From positions 1 to 64,000 of the forward strand of contig CAMPBE010000001.1 in assembly GCA_946636615.1 (NCBI GenBank): DNA of 64,000 bases. Reading direction: 5' to 3'. Origin of the DNA: an uncultured bacterium (GTDB taxonomy: Bacteria; Cyanobacteriota; Vampirovibrionia; Gastranaerophilales; Gastranaerophilaceae). Position numbers and translations under genes: made by a program. Shown one piece after another: positions 10,115 to 19,545 of this stretch. Numbering within the stretch: position 1 is the first letter of the stretch; every line of letters starts with the position of its first letter. The notes beneath the pieces were generated by a model. It was given only the letters and a program-made list of their open reading frames with translations, did not search any database and was not told where the DNA came from.

Positions 10115-10582
10115 ATGAAAATTCTTGGAATTGATCCCGGTATGGCAATAGTTGGTTATTCATTAATTGAGTTTGACAACGATATTCCGTTGTTAAAGCA
10201 TTCCGGTTCAATTCAGACCGACAAAAATAAGCGTGAATCTGCAAGGCTTCTTGAAATATATGAAGATATGACAAAGATTGTTGAAACATATAAACCAGAT
10301 GTTGCAGCAATTGAAAAACTGTTTTTCTTTCGTAATCAAACAACAGTTATGCCGGTTGCACATGCAAGAGGTGTTATTTTAGCGGTTCTTGAAAAATTCA
10401 ATATACCAATATATGAATATACCCCAATAGAAGTTAAGCAAACTCTTACAGGCTACGGTAGAGCAAGTAAAAAAGAAGTTGAACAAATGGTAAAAATTTC
10501 TCTGGGTGTTGATAAGTTACCAAAATTAGATGATACCGTTGACTCTATTGCTATAGCAATTTGTCATACAAGGGGGCAATAG
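10115..10582 (+). CDS. ruvC: Holliday junction resolvase RuvC
   Basis: MKILGIDPGMAIVGYS, AIEKLFFFRNQTT, DDTVDSIAIAICH. Confidence 0.95.
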   Translation: MKILGIDPGMAIVGYSLIEFDNDIPLLKHSGSIQTDKNKRESARLLEIYEDMTKIVETYKPDVAAIEKLFFFRNQTTVMPVAHARGVILAVLEKFNIPIYEYTPIEVKQTLTGYGRASKKEVEQMVKISLGVDKLPKLDDTVDSIAIAICHTRGQ

Positions 10583-10583
10583 T

Positions 10584-11948
10584 ATGAAAAAATTTTTGAC
10601 AAATTATTTTATTAAATTTATATGTTATTCAATATGTTTTTCGCTTATTTATGGAGCTTTTTCATATTCAACATCTGATAATGAGCTTACTTATAGTGAA
10701 CAAAGTAGTGTAAATAAATCTGTACAAAGACCCAAAGTCGATTCTAGCATTAATAAATCTAATAAATCTGCAGATTTATCAAAAGAATACAGCGCAAATA
10801 ATAATCAAGCTGCGATAAACAGAAAAATATTAGAAAAGCAGTTTCCTAATCACTATATTGCAAGAGCCATAACAAACGGTTATATTGTGAGGTGGAATCC
10901 TGAAACTTTTCCTTTAAAAATTTATATTCAGCATAAAACAGATTTGCCTGAATATTTTTATTCAGAGGTTAAAAAAGCATTTATAGAGTGGCAGGATGAA
11001 ACGAATAAATTTATAAATTTTACTTTTGTAGATTCTCCCAAAAATGCTGATATAAAGTGTTATTTCCCAAAAAATGATAAAGAAGCCGCAGATTTTTCAA
11101 AAAAATTCGGTGGAATTACCAATTCTGAAATAAAAAATAATACTTTAAAATATATGACAATTGTTTTTTCTACAAAATATAACGGCTCAGATCAATATTA
11201 TAAAGATTATATAATTCATTCAATAGCTTTGCATGAAATAGGTCATGCACTTGGAATTTTAGGACACAGTGTAAATCCGAATGATATTATGTACCCAAGG
11301 ACATCTTTATCAAGAGGTGAGATAAGTGCTGGCGATATTAATACTTTAAAACTTATTTATTCAATCGTTCCGGATGTATCAAATAAAAATTTTTTAAAAG
11401 AAGATAGAGATAAATTTTTGACAATAGCTGACATATTTGGTGATGATGATGAACGGATAAATCTTGAACTTGCAAATACAATTGAGGATAAAGAGATTAC
11501 AAAAGATGATCCGCATAAAATAATGCATATAGGAAGTTTATATTATAAAAAAGGCGATTATAAAAAAGCTATCGAAAATTATAAACTTGCTTCAGAGAAA
11601 ATAATTAATGATGATCAAATGCTTGCAAAAGTACATTATAATATAGCTTTATCAAATTATAAATTAAAAAAATATCAGGATGCAATTGAGCATGTAAAAC
11701 AGTCGCAAAACTTATTTCCAAGTGACAACACTTTGGAACTTATGGGCAGAATATATTATAAATCCGGAGATAATAAAGCTGCAAAACGTGTTCTTGTAAA
11801 CTTATTGAATAAAAATCAGAAAATCTATAACGCATATGTTACTCTTGCGCATATTTATAAAGAAGAAAACGATATGAAAAATTGGAATGTCTTGTATGAA
11901 ATGGGTAAGGAAAACTTTCCAGACAATCCTCCATTGAGACGTCATTAA
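10584..11948 (+). CDS. Matrixin-like (M10) metallopeptidase with C-terminal TPRs
   Basis: HEIGHALGILGHSVNPNDIMYP (HExxHxxGxxH plus Met-turn); TPR-like repeats; N-terminal TM/signal. Confidence 0.8.
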   Translation: MKKFLTNYFIKFICYSICFSLIYGAFSYSTSDNELTYSEQSSVNKSVQRPKVDSSINKSNKSADLSKEYSANNNQAAINRKILEKQFPNHYIARAITNGYIVRWNPETFPLKIYIQHKTDLPEYFYSEVKKAFIEWQDETNKFINFTFVDSPKNADIKCYFPKNDKEAADFSKKFGGITNSEIKNNTLKYMTIVFSTKYNGSDQYYKDYIIHSIALHEIGHALGILGHSVNPNDIMYPRTSLSRGEISAGDINTLKLIYSIVPDVSNKNFLKEDRDKFLTIADIFGDDDERINLELANTIEDKEITKDDPHKIMHIGSLYYKKGDYKKAIENYKLASEKIINDDQMLAKVHYNIALSNYKLKKYQDAIEHVKQSQNLFPSDNTLELMGRIYYKSGDNKAAKRVLVNLLNKNQKIYNAYVTLAHIYKEENDMKNWNVLYEMGKENFPDNPPLRRH

Positions 11949-11988
11949 AATATTTACAACATATACAATTATATGATAAGGTATTTAT

Positions 11989-12438
11989 ATGAAATTTGAT
12001 TATATATTATTAAGACAGATATCTATATTAAGCGCATTTTTTGGCGCAATCGCAGGAATCATTACAATAATACCTTTTATCGGTGCGTATTCTTTTATAT
12101 TTTTGTTATGTTTTATGGCTCCTGTAGTAATTTGGCTGTTGTACAAATATAATTGTATTTCTATAGATTCTATAAAAGACGGTATAATAATTGGAGCAAT
12201 TTCAGGGTTTGTTGCATATTTGGCTTTTTCTTTTATTTATATACCGATTTCCGTAATTCTTTTAAAGGTTTTAAATTTTACTGCGAATCAAGGAATAGGC
12301 TTATTGTTGAATAATGCTGGATTTTTTATTTTAACAGTAACTTCAATATTTCTAGGTGTCGTAGGGGCTACAGTGAATGCATTCACAGGGTTTATAACAT
12401 TTTATGTAATTGAATTTTTAAATTCGGCAAAAAAATAA
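11989..12438 (+). CDS. Small integral membrane protein
   Basis: Several hydrophobic segments. Confidence 0.55.
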   Translation: MKFDYILLRQISILSAFFGAIAGIITIIPFIGAYSFIFLLCFMAPVVIWLLYKYNCISIDSIKDGIIIGAISGFVAYLAFSFIYIPISVILLKVLNFTANQGIGLLLNNAGFFILTVTSIFLGVVGATVNAFTGFITFYVIEFLNSAKK

Positions 12439-12470
12439 TTATGCTATTAGAAATAACATAATTATTTTTT
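12430..12470. terminator. Bidirectional Rho-independent terminator
   Basis: aaaaaataattatg / cataattatttttt, 14-bp perfect inverted repeat. Confidence 0.75.
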
Positions 12471-12488
12471 AATATTAATTATAATAGT

Positions 12489-12689
12489 CTAACCCTCAGC
12501 GACGACTCTTGCGATAAGTTCGCCGTAGCTGTTCATAGAACCGTCAGTTTCTTCGATTATATAATTGTATCCTTCTTTGCCTTCGATTGCTTTTTGAGCT
12601 TTTTGCAATGCTGTATCATAATCTTTGCATTGTGCAACTTCAGTTTTTGAAAATTCTGAGTGATTTCTTTCTGTGTAAACGTGATACAT
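12489..12689 (-). CDS. Hypothetical 66-aa protein directly downstream of cysE
   Basis: ORF one nt from the cysE stop on the same strand. Confidence 0.6.
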   Translation of the reverse strand: MYHVYTERNHSEFSKTEVAQCKDYDTALQKAQKAIEGKEGYNYIIEETDGSMNSYGELIARVVAEG

Positions 12690-12690
12690 T

Positions 12691-13347
12691 TTATACCTCC
12701 TTGTTTTTTAATGTTTCTTTAATTTCAAGCATTTCATATTTTAGTCTGTTCAATTCGCATTTTATAGGGTCTGGAATTCTGTTGTGCATAAGAGTTCCGT
12801 TTTCATCCCTAAAGTGCCTTTGGACAATTCTGCCGGGTACTCCGACAACAGTTGAGTTTTCCGGAACATCATCAACAACAACTGAACCTGCACCTATTCT
12901 TGAATAATCGCCTATTTTTATATTGCCTAAAACCTTTGCACCTGCGCCGACAATTACGTTATTTCCCAATGTCGGATGTCTTTTGCCATGTTCTTTTCCT
13001 GTTCCGCCCAGAGTTACTTGTTGGTATATTAAAACATCATCCCCAATCTCTGTCGTAGCGCCGATTACGACACCTTCGCCATGGTCAATAAAAAATCTTC
13101 TTCCGATTTTTGCTGCAGGATGAATTTCAATTCCTGTAATAATTCTTGTAAGGTAAGAAATCATTCTTGGTAATATAGGGATATGCCATTTATAAAACTT
13201 ATGTGCCAAACGATATGCAATGAGTGCGTGTAGGCCGGGATAACACAATATTACCTCTAGCAGATTATCTGCAGCGGGATCCTTGTCATATATAACTTGG
13301 ATATCTTCTTTTACTTTTGTTATTCCACGTTTTAATGTTCTAAACAT
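12691..13347 (-). CDS. cysE: Serine O-acetyltransferase
   Basis: [31 protein letters not shown]...[10 protein letters not shown] hexapeptide repeats; start at MFRTLKRG. Confidence 0.93.
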   Translation of the reverse strand: MFRTLKRGITKVKEDIQVIYDKDPAADNLLEVILCYPGLHALIAYRLAHKFYKWHIPILPRMISYLTRIITGIEIHPAAKIGRRFFIDHGEGVVIGATTEIGDDVLIYQQVTLGGTGKEHGKRHPTLGNNVIVGAGAKVLGNIKIGDYSRIGAGSVVVDDVPENSTVVGVPGRIVQRHFRDENGTLMHNRIPDPIKCELNRLKYEMLEIKETLKNKEV

Positions 13348-13395
13348 AAGTAAATTATAGCGCAAAAATTTTTGTTTACGGTTTTTATTGAAAAT

Positions 13396-13776
13396 ATGAG
13401 TAAAGTAGATAATATACATTTTACCGGTTTTAAAAATCCCCATTATTATAGAAAATCCGGTCATAACTTTTTATATGCAGAGTTGAACGGACAAGATTTA
13501 CACTCATTTAGACGGGCTGTTAGACAAGCTGCCTTTGATAAAGGGACATATGACAGCAAATTGCAAAATAATGTTTGTGTTTTAAATTCTGATGATGGTG
13601 TTTTATACATAAATAATATTCCTGTCGAAGAAATTGATGAAAGTATTCCGCTATTCTCTTTTGCCGCAAAAATGACAAGACGTCTGGCAAAAAGATTTGA
13701 TTCTAATATTCAGCAAGGAGCCAAAGATATTAATAATCGAATTTCAAATATTATGATGAATTATTTTGAAGTTTAA
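13396..13776 (+). CDS. Hypothetical protein with N-terminal IHFTG motif
   Basis: ORF ending at a terminator; N-terminus [15 protein letters not shown]. Confidence 0.55.
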   Translation: MSKVDNIHFTGFKNPHYYRKSGHNFLYAELNGQDLHSFRRAVRQAAFDKGTYDSKLQNNVCVLNSDDGVLYINNIPVEEIDESIPLFSFAAKMTRRLAKRFDSNIQQGAKDINNRISNIMMNYFEV

Positions 13777-13805
13777 AAAACCGGAGGGAAGCTCCGGTTT
13801 TAAAT
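13775..13805. terminator. Bidirectional terminator
   Basis: aaaaaccggag-ggaag-ctccggtttt. Confidence 0.85.
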
Positions 13806-14215
13806 TATTCAGTTATAGATTTTAATTCTTCTCTGAGTTTTTGAACTTGTTTGTTGTAATATTCAAGCCAGCTTGTGTCTTCGTCCATCAATGACGGCTC
13901 AGCTATTGCTCGGATTCTCTTTTTATCAAGAAGTTCAAGTTGTTCATTAATCTCATTTATTCTTATTTTATTTTGTTCTTCTTGTTTTTTTATTTCTACT
14001 TCAACCGGTGAAAGTTTTTGCCATTTTCCGTTTACAAAAGAATATTCATTATAATCAACAGCTATAACAGAATTTTCATACATAATTATTATTTTTCCGT
14101 TGTTCTGTTCTTTGAGTAAATTCATCCAATATTCATCGGATATTTCTATGGCGTTTTCAAATTTATCAAGGTAAAAACCATAATCTTTACCGTTTTTTGT
14201 TCCGTAATATTTCAT
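13805..14215 (-). CDS. Phage tail-fibre assembly-like protein
   Basis: LDKKRIRAIAEPSLMDEDTSWLEYYNKQVQKLREEL resembles tail-fibre assembly/DUF4376-type C-termini; lies just downstream of a tail-fibre gene. Confidence 0.6.
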   Translation of the reverse strand: MKYYGTKNGKDYGFYLDKFENAIEISDEYWMNLLKEQNNGKIIIMYENSVIAVDYNEYSFVNGKWQKLSPVEVEIKKQEEQNKIRINEINEQLELLDKKRIRAIAEPSLMDEDTSWLEYYNKQVQKLREELKSITE

Positions 14216-14224
14216 TTTTCCTCC

Positions 14225-14914
14225 TTAATGTCCTATTGCAATCCAATTTATTAATAAATCGGTTGTGTTGCTGCTTGCATAATACTTAAACCCTGTTCCA
14301 CTTTGGTTTGTAAAACCTTCATCTGAACGTGAAGAAGATGTTGAATAGCCTTGTTTTGAAACAACAACTGCGGGACTTGTTGCGAAAGCGACAGGATATG
14401 TGACATTTGGTGATTTATACACTCCCCATTGCATAATAATACCGTTTGGAAATTTAAAATAACCTGGGTTACCTAATGTAACATCTTTAAAAGAGTTGTT
14501 CCATTCTGTCCAGCTTGAATTTGTATAATTTCTGGTATATATGCGTAAAATACTTTCATCATAAAACCACAGTTGTTTGAAACCCGAAGTTTCATCACCT
14601 AAAACAACTAATGTTCCTGCTCCTGATATAGGTGCATTTAATGGTTCATAGCTGCTTGAAAAAAAGTAAATCCCTTTTCTTTTGTAATCATCTAAATCAG
14701 TAGAACTTTCAACAATATTTTTTTGTATAAAAAGCTCATCATCCAATGTGTTATTTATTTCATCAAGAATGTTATTGATTGTTTCTATATCATAATCTGC
14801 AGAAATTTTGTTCTGAGTAATGGTTTCGGCAAGAGCAATAAAATTAGCATTTACTTCTCCGGCTTTTGCTTTCATACCCGGCACAAATGAATAAGGTATC
14901 ATTGAGTCAGTCAT
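14225..14914 (-). CDS. Phage tail-fibre-like protein
   Basis: N-terminal MIPYSFVPGMKAKAGEVNANF; central YTNSSWTEWN; C-terminal LLINWIAIGH as in gp53-like tail-fibre domains. Confidence 0.7.
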   Translation of the reverse strand: MTDSMIPYSFVPGMKAKAGEVNANFIALAETITQNKISADYDIETINNILDEINNTLDDELFIQKNIVESSTDLDDYKRKGIYFFSSSYEPLNAPISGAGTLVVLGDETSGFKQLWFYDESILRIYTRNYTNSSWTEWNNSFKDVTLGNPGYFKFPNGIIMQWGVYKSPNVTYPVAFATSPAVVVSKQGYSTSSSRSDEGFTNQSGTGFKYYASSNTTDLLINWIAIGH

Positions 14915-15004
14915 AAGTTCCTTTCTGACTGATTTAATGAATTTTATAAGGCATTGAGTATATTATACCATTTTTTTATTATTATTACAAATTTGATTTT
15001 AAAA

Positions 15005-15871
15005 TTATAATGTTACGGGTTTAGCTTTTTTATAAGAGCCTAAAAATTTCATAAATTTTGCTTTTTCTTTTACTTCTTGCAGTGTTTTTATAATTTGCGG
15101 ATTTCTGACATGTCCATCAAAAGTTACGGTTAAAATATATTCTCCGAATTGATGATTAGACGGATGTGAAGCAATATATGAAAGATTAATGTCATTTTTC
15201 ATAAATATATTCAGTATTTGTAAAAGAGCTCCCGGTTTATTGCTTGCCGAAAAAGCTATTGAGGTCTTATCATTGCCTGTTTCTTCCGTTTCGAAATCTC
15301 CGAACAAAATGTATCTTGTTTGATCTGTTTTATCGTCATTTATATTTTCTTTTAAAACGTTGAGATAAAATGTTTCTGCAGTTTTTGGAGTTCCGATTGA
15401 AGAATATGTGAGATTGTAGTTTTGCAAGCTTCTTGCAGCTTCTGGCATGCTTGGGGATTCTATAATATTAACATTAAACGGCATATCGTTTTTTACAAAA
15501 TCTCTGCATTTTGCAAGCATATCAGGAGGTGCAATTATTCCTGATATAGAATAAATTTCAGTTGTTCTGGAAAGTAAGCAATAATTTATCGGTTGATAGT
15601 ATTCTGCCAAAATTTTGATGTTTGGATTTTTAGCTAATATAAGATTGTCAAGAGTTTCTCTAATTGTTCCTCTAATTGAATTTTCAACAGGTAAAACACC
15701 CAAAGTGTCAGGATTATTATTAACGTATTCTACAATTTGTTTTATTGTTTCAAACGCTTGTCCATATGCATTTATTTTCAATTTCTCAGAAAAATAATCT
15801 TTTGCCATTTCGGTAAAAGAACTTTGTGGACCAAGGTAGCATATTGTTTGTACATTCTCAAAATTTTGCAT
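15005..15871 (-). CDS. pheA: Prephenate dehydratase with ACT domain
   Basis: YLGPQSSFTEMA, PVENSIRGT, KTSIAFSASNKPGALLQILNIF, SHPSNHQFGEYIL. Confidence 0.92.
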   Translation of the reverse strand: MQNFENVQTICYLGPQSSFTEMAKDYFSEKLKINAYGQAFETIKQIVEYVNNNPDTLGVLPVENSIRGTIRETLDNLILAKNPNIKILAEYYQPINYCLLSRTTEIYSISGIIAPPDMLAKCRDFVKNDMPFNVNIIESPSMPEAARSLQNYNLTYSSIGTPKTAETFYLNVLKENINDDKTDQTRYILFGDFETEETGNDKTSIAFSASNKPGALLQILNIFMKNDINLSYIASHPSNHQFGEYILTVTFDGHVRNPQIIKTLQEVKEKAKFMKFLGSYKKAKPVTL

Positions 15872-15926
15872 TTGATAAACTTTCTTATTTCTTATATGAT
15901 TATAACAAAAATGATAGGATGAAGCA

Positions 15927-17321
15927 ATGACAAATATTAAATTTGGTACAGACGGTTGGAGAGCTGTTGTCGGAAAAGATTTTAATGATGAAAATGTGGC
16001 AACCGTAACTAAGGCTATTGGTAAATATGTATTTGATAAGTTTGGTTTGGGTAAAAAAATTATAGTCGGTTATGATCCTCGTAATATGGCTTTTGAATAT
16101 GCACAACAAACTGCACAACAACTTTCAGGATACGGTTTTAATGTCTTGTTATCCGATAAAGTTATTCCGACGCCTGTTCTTGCTTATAATGCAAAGCATT
16201 TAAATGCTTGTGCTGTGATGTTTACTGCTTCTCATAATCCTCCTGAATATTTAGGAATAAAATTTATTCCCGATTATGCAGGGCCGGCAACTTCCGATAT
16301 AACTGATGAGTTGGTAAAGAATTTGTCTTGCTCTAATACTGAACTAGTTTCAGAATCTAATAATAGTGGGAGTGTTGAAAAATATGATTTTTCAAAAGAT
16401 TATTTTGAACATATTGAAAAACTAATTAATTTTGATAAAATCAAAACATTAGATACAAATATTATATTTGACGGATTATATGCTGCAAGCATTGGATATT
16501 TCGATAAACTTTTGGAAAAACATAATATAAAATTTGATAGTTTACATATGTATCATGATGTAAACTTTGGCGGTGGTATGCCTGAACCAAAACCAAAATA
16601 TCTGAAAGAATTGATAGAGCGAGTTAAATCACATAAGAATTCTGTTGGTTTTGCAAATGACGGTGACTCTGACAGGTTTGGTGTTATAAATGAGAATGGT
16701 GAGTATGTTTCTCCAAACGAAGTAATATCAATTTTACTCAGACATTTAAAGAAAAATAAAAAGTATGACGGTCCGCTTGTAAAAACAGTTGGTGCAAGTT
16801 TATTACTTAACAAAGTTGCAGAAAAGGCGGGGGTTGAAGTTATTGAAACTGCAGTAGGATTCAAACATGTAGGCGAGGCTATGCGTAAATTCAATCCGAT
16901 TATTGGCGGCGAAGAATCGGGTGGCTTGAGCATTCAAGGACATATTCCGGAAAAAGACGGAATACTTGCTAATCTTTTAATTCTTGAAGCCATGGCATGC
17001 GAAAACAAATCCCTTGTTGAACTTCAAAAAGATTTGTACGATTTTGTCGGTTGTCAATTTTATAATGACAGAATAGATAAAAAACTTGAAAATTTCGAAA
17101 TGATAAAATCAATTTTGGAAGAGTATAAAAACAAAAAGGAAATTGGAAATTTTAAAGTTATTAAAATTGATACAAAAGATGGAGTAAAATTGTATTTTTC
17201 CGACAACTCAAGCTGGGTTCTGATTAGGCCAAGCGGAACAGAACCTTTACTTAGAATATATTTTGAGAGCGACAGCATAGAAAAACTGAATACTCTCAAA
17301 AAACTTTTAAGTGAAATTTAA
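15927..17321 (+). CDS. Phosphoglucomutase/phosphomannomutase
   Basis: FGTDGWRA, TASHNPPEYLGIK, DGDSDRFG, GGEESGG, RPSGTEPLLRIY. Confidence 0.93.
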   Translation: MTNIKFGTDGWRAVVGKDFNDENVATVTKAIGKYVFDKFGLGKKIIVGYDPRNMAFEYAQQTAQQLSGYGFNVLLSDKVIPTPVLAYNAKHLNACAVMFTASHNPPEYLGIKFIPDYAGPATSDITDELVKNLSCSNTELVSESNNSGSVEKYDFSKDYFEHIEKLINFDKIKTLDTNIIFDGLYAASIGYFDKLLEKHNIKFDSLHMYHDVNFGGGMPEPKPKYLKELIERVKSHKNSVGFANDGDSDRFGVINENGEYVSPNEVISILLRHLKKNKKYDGPLVKTVGASLLLNKVAEKAGVEVIETAVGFKHVGEAMRKFNPIIGGEESGGLSIQGHIPEKDGILANLLILEAMACENKSLVELQKDLYDFVGCQFYNDRIDKKLENFEMIKSILEEYKNKKEIGNFKVIKIDTKDGVKLYFSDNSSWVLIRPSGTEPLLRIYFESDSIEKLNTLKKLLSEI

Positions 17322-17842
17322 GATAAGAAGAATTTGTCTAGCAATTTAAGGAAAGCTGATCTGTTAGATCTGTTGATTTGGTTTTGCATTTCCATAGCAT
17401 CAATTTTTGAACCGATTTCTTTATATGTTTCTGCCATAAATGCTTGTTTTCTGTCTTTTTCGGTCGGATATTCTTCTCTCATTCTTGTGAGTTCGCCACT
17501 ATCCATAAATTTTGCACCGCAATTGTAGCATTCATCTATTTGTACGGCATGTTTTGCGCTGACATAATTCTTTACCATTTTGTTGCCACATACGGGGCAA
17601 ATTCTTGTAACTGATTCATCAGTTTTTTCAAAAGTTCTATTTTTCAAAATTTCTTTTAAATCATCAATATTTTCATGATTTTCATCAAAATGTTTTAATT
17701 CAAGCCCATCAAAAAATATTCCGCCGCATCCGTCGACACAAACATCTAAGTTAAAGCCTGCGTAAGGCATAAAAACTTTAAGCATAGGTTTGCCGCAAGC
17801 CGGACAATTGATTGTTTCAATAGTATCGTTCATATATTTCAT
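17318..17842 (-). CDS. Zinc-ribbon (TFIIB-type) protein
   Basis: CPACGKPM...CVDGCGGIFFD and CPVCGNKM...CYNCGAKFMDSGEL. Confidence 0.75.
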   Translation of the reverse strand: MKYMNDTIETINCPACGKPMLKVFMPYAGFNLDVCVDGCGGIFFDGLELKHFDENHENIDDLKEILKNRTFEKTDESVTRICPVCGNKMVKNYVSAKHAVQIDECYNCGAKFMDSGELTRMREEYPTEKDRKQAFMAETYKEIGSKIDAMEMQNQINRSNRSAFLKLLDKFFLS

Positions 17843-17896
17843 ATAATTAATTCCTTTTTGTAAATAAATACTAACAATATTTTCAGATAATGTCAA

Positions 17897-17928
17897 ATAA
17901 AAAGACCGATTGAAAATCGGTCTTTTGG
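17897..17928 (-). terminator. Rho-independent terminator downstream of the M48-like gene
   Basis: aaaagaccgatt-ga-aaatcggtctttt. Confidence 0.8.
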
Positions 17929-17931
17929 AAT

Positions 17932-18771
17932 TTATTTTGTTTCAGCTTGTTCTGAAAGATTTTTTAGAATTGAATAAGTTGCATCCCAACCGTTCAAACC
18001 GCCTGTCGCTTTGTATTTTGCAATTTGCTTTGCTCTTTCTTTTTTAAGTTTTGCTTGTGTTTTTTCAAACTTTTTCAATGCTTTTTTGTTTGAATTTCTT
18101 TCAGAAATTGTTGGTTCAATGTAAGCCAAAAAGTTTCTGTATTCTTGGCAGTTATAGCCTGCTTTAACTTTTGAAGGGTAGTTGTATGTTAAGTAATCAT
18201 AGATATATTGAGTTCTTTTGATATTGTTTAATTGTCCTGTCATTGTTTCCCAAGTAGTACCCGGTTTTTTACCAAGAACAACAATCATTGCAAGCGGGTT
18301 ATATCCGGCTTGAATCATCAGATCTATACCTGTGATATCGGCATTCATTTGGTCTTTTTCAGACATAGAATTAAGTGTTATTTGATTTAATAAAATAGCT
18401 TTGTTTTGAGCTGATTCGGATTCAAGACTTCCTGCAAAAGCTGAAGCTATGTTTGATACAAATTTTTTCTTTGAAGCGTTTGCGTTAATCAAAGCTCCAA
18501 GCTCCTGACAAATTACAGCAGCAACTTCGTTGTCGTTGCCTGTGTATCCCAGATCTGTTTTTTGGATATAAAATTCGTTGTTAGTGTTTGTTGAGCTGTT
18601 TGTTACTGCAGTTTCGGTAACTACAAATTTTGTGGCTGTAGGTAAATTGTTTTTAGATAAAATCTGAGCACCAACAGTTGGAACTCTGTCTACTGCACTC
18701 CATGTTGTTGCAGCATACGATGGAACTGAAATTAATAATGCCATCATTAATGATAATAAGATTTTTTTCAT
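17932..18771 (-). CDS. Secreted M48-like protein with degenerate active site
   Basis: Signal peptide; VAAVICQELGALINAN where M48 enzymes have AAVxAHELGHxxxxH; downstream ADITGIDLMIQAGYNPLA resembles EADxxGxxxxxxAGYdP. Confidence 0.65.
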   Translation of the reverse strand: MKKILLSLMMALLISVPSYAATTWSAVDRVPTVGAQILSKNNLPTATKFVVTETAVTNSSTNTNNEFYIQKTDLGYTGNDNEVAAVICQELGALINANASKKKFVSNIASAFAGSLESESAQNKAILLNQITLNSMSEKDQMNADITGIDLMIQAGYNPLAMIVVLGKKPGTTWETMTGQLNNIKRTQYIYDYLTYNYPSKVKAGYNCQEYRNFLAYIEPTISERNSNKKALKKFEKTQAKLKKERAKQIAKYKATGGLNGWDATYSILKNLSEQAETK

Positions 18772-18794
18772 ATTTCTTCTCCTTTATATATGAC

Positions 18795-19487
18795 TTAATC
18801 CATAAATCTGTACTTTATTAATGCAATTGCCGCATATATTCCGTCTTTCCAAGTTATTTTTTTACCCTCAGAAATATCCCTGCCATAATAAGAGATTGGA
18901 ATTTCATATAACCTTGCACCACGTTTCAATACTTTAGCCGTTATTTCAGGTTCAAAATCAAATCTGTTTGATTTTATTTTTATTCCCTTAATAAATTCAG
19001 TTTTAAAAGCTTTGTAACATGTTTCCATATCAGTAAGTGTAGAACCGTATAAAACATTTGTCAGTAATGATAAAAATTTGTTACCCAACAAGTGGTGAAA
19101 CATAAAAGAACGTGTTGGTTTTCCGCCGGAAAGGCGAGAACCGTAACACACATCAGCCCTGTTTTCAACAATCAGTTTTATTAACGGTTCGTAGTCCTCT
19201 GGATCGTATTCTAAATCGGCATCCTGAATAACTGTTATGTCGCCTGTGGCTTCTTTAAAACCGGTCCTGAGTGCTGCGCCTTTCCCTTGATTAAACTCGT
19301 GATACAAAACTTTATAAGGTAATTTTTTATAAAGCTCTCTTGTACCGTCTGTTGAGTAGTCATCAATTAATATTATTTCTTTTTCTAATCCATAAAAGTT
19401 TGCTTGTTCAACTTTTTTTAAAATTTCACAAAGCGTATTCACTTCGTTATAAACAGGAATTAAAATAGTAACCTTTTTCATCAACAA
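18795..19487 (-). CDS. Family 2 glycosyltransferase (dolichol-phosphate mannosyltransferase-like)
   Basis: TILIPVYNEVNTL, IDDYSTDGT, QDADLEYDPEDY. Confidence 0.9.
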   Translation of the reverse strand: MLMKKVTILIPVYNEVNTLCEILKKVEQANFYGLEKEIILIDDYSTDGTRELYKKLPYKVLYHEFNQGKGAALRTGFKEATGDITVIQDADLEYDPEDYEPLIKLIVENRADVCYGSRLSGGKPTRSFMFHHLLGNKFLSLLTNVLYGSTLTDMETCYKAFKTEFIKGIKIKSNRFDFEPEITAKVLKRGARLYEIPISYYGRDISEGKKITWKDGIYAAIALIKYRFMD

Positions 19488-19545
19488 CCTTTAATATTTG
19501 TCTTATTTATAAAAATATTGTACAATAAAAACATACATATGTAAA

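Noticed and set aside
13805-14914. Full prophage or diversity-generating retroelement
   Set aside because: No integrase, capsid, terminase, reverse transcriptase or template/variable repeat pair found nearby; only the two tail genes are supported.
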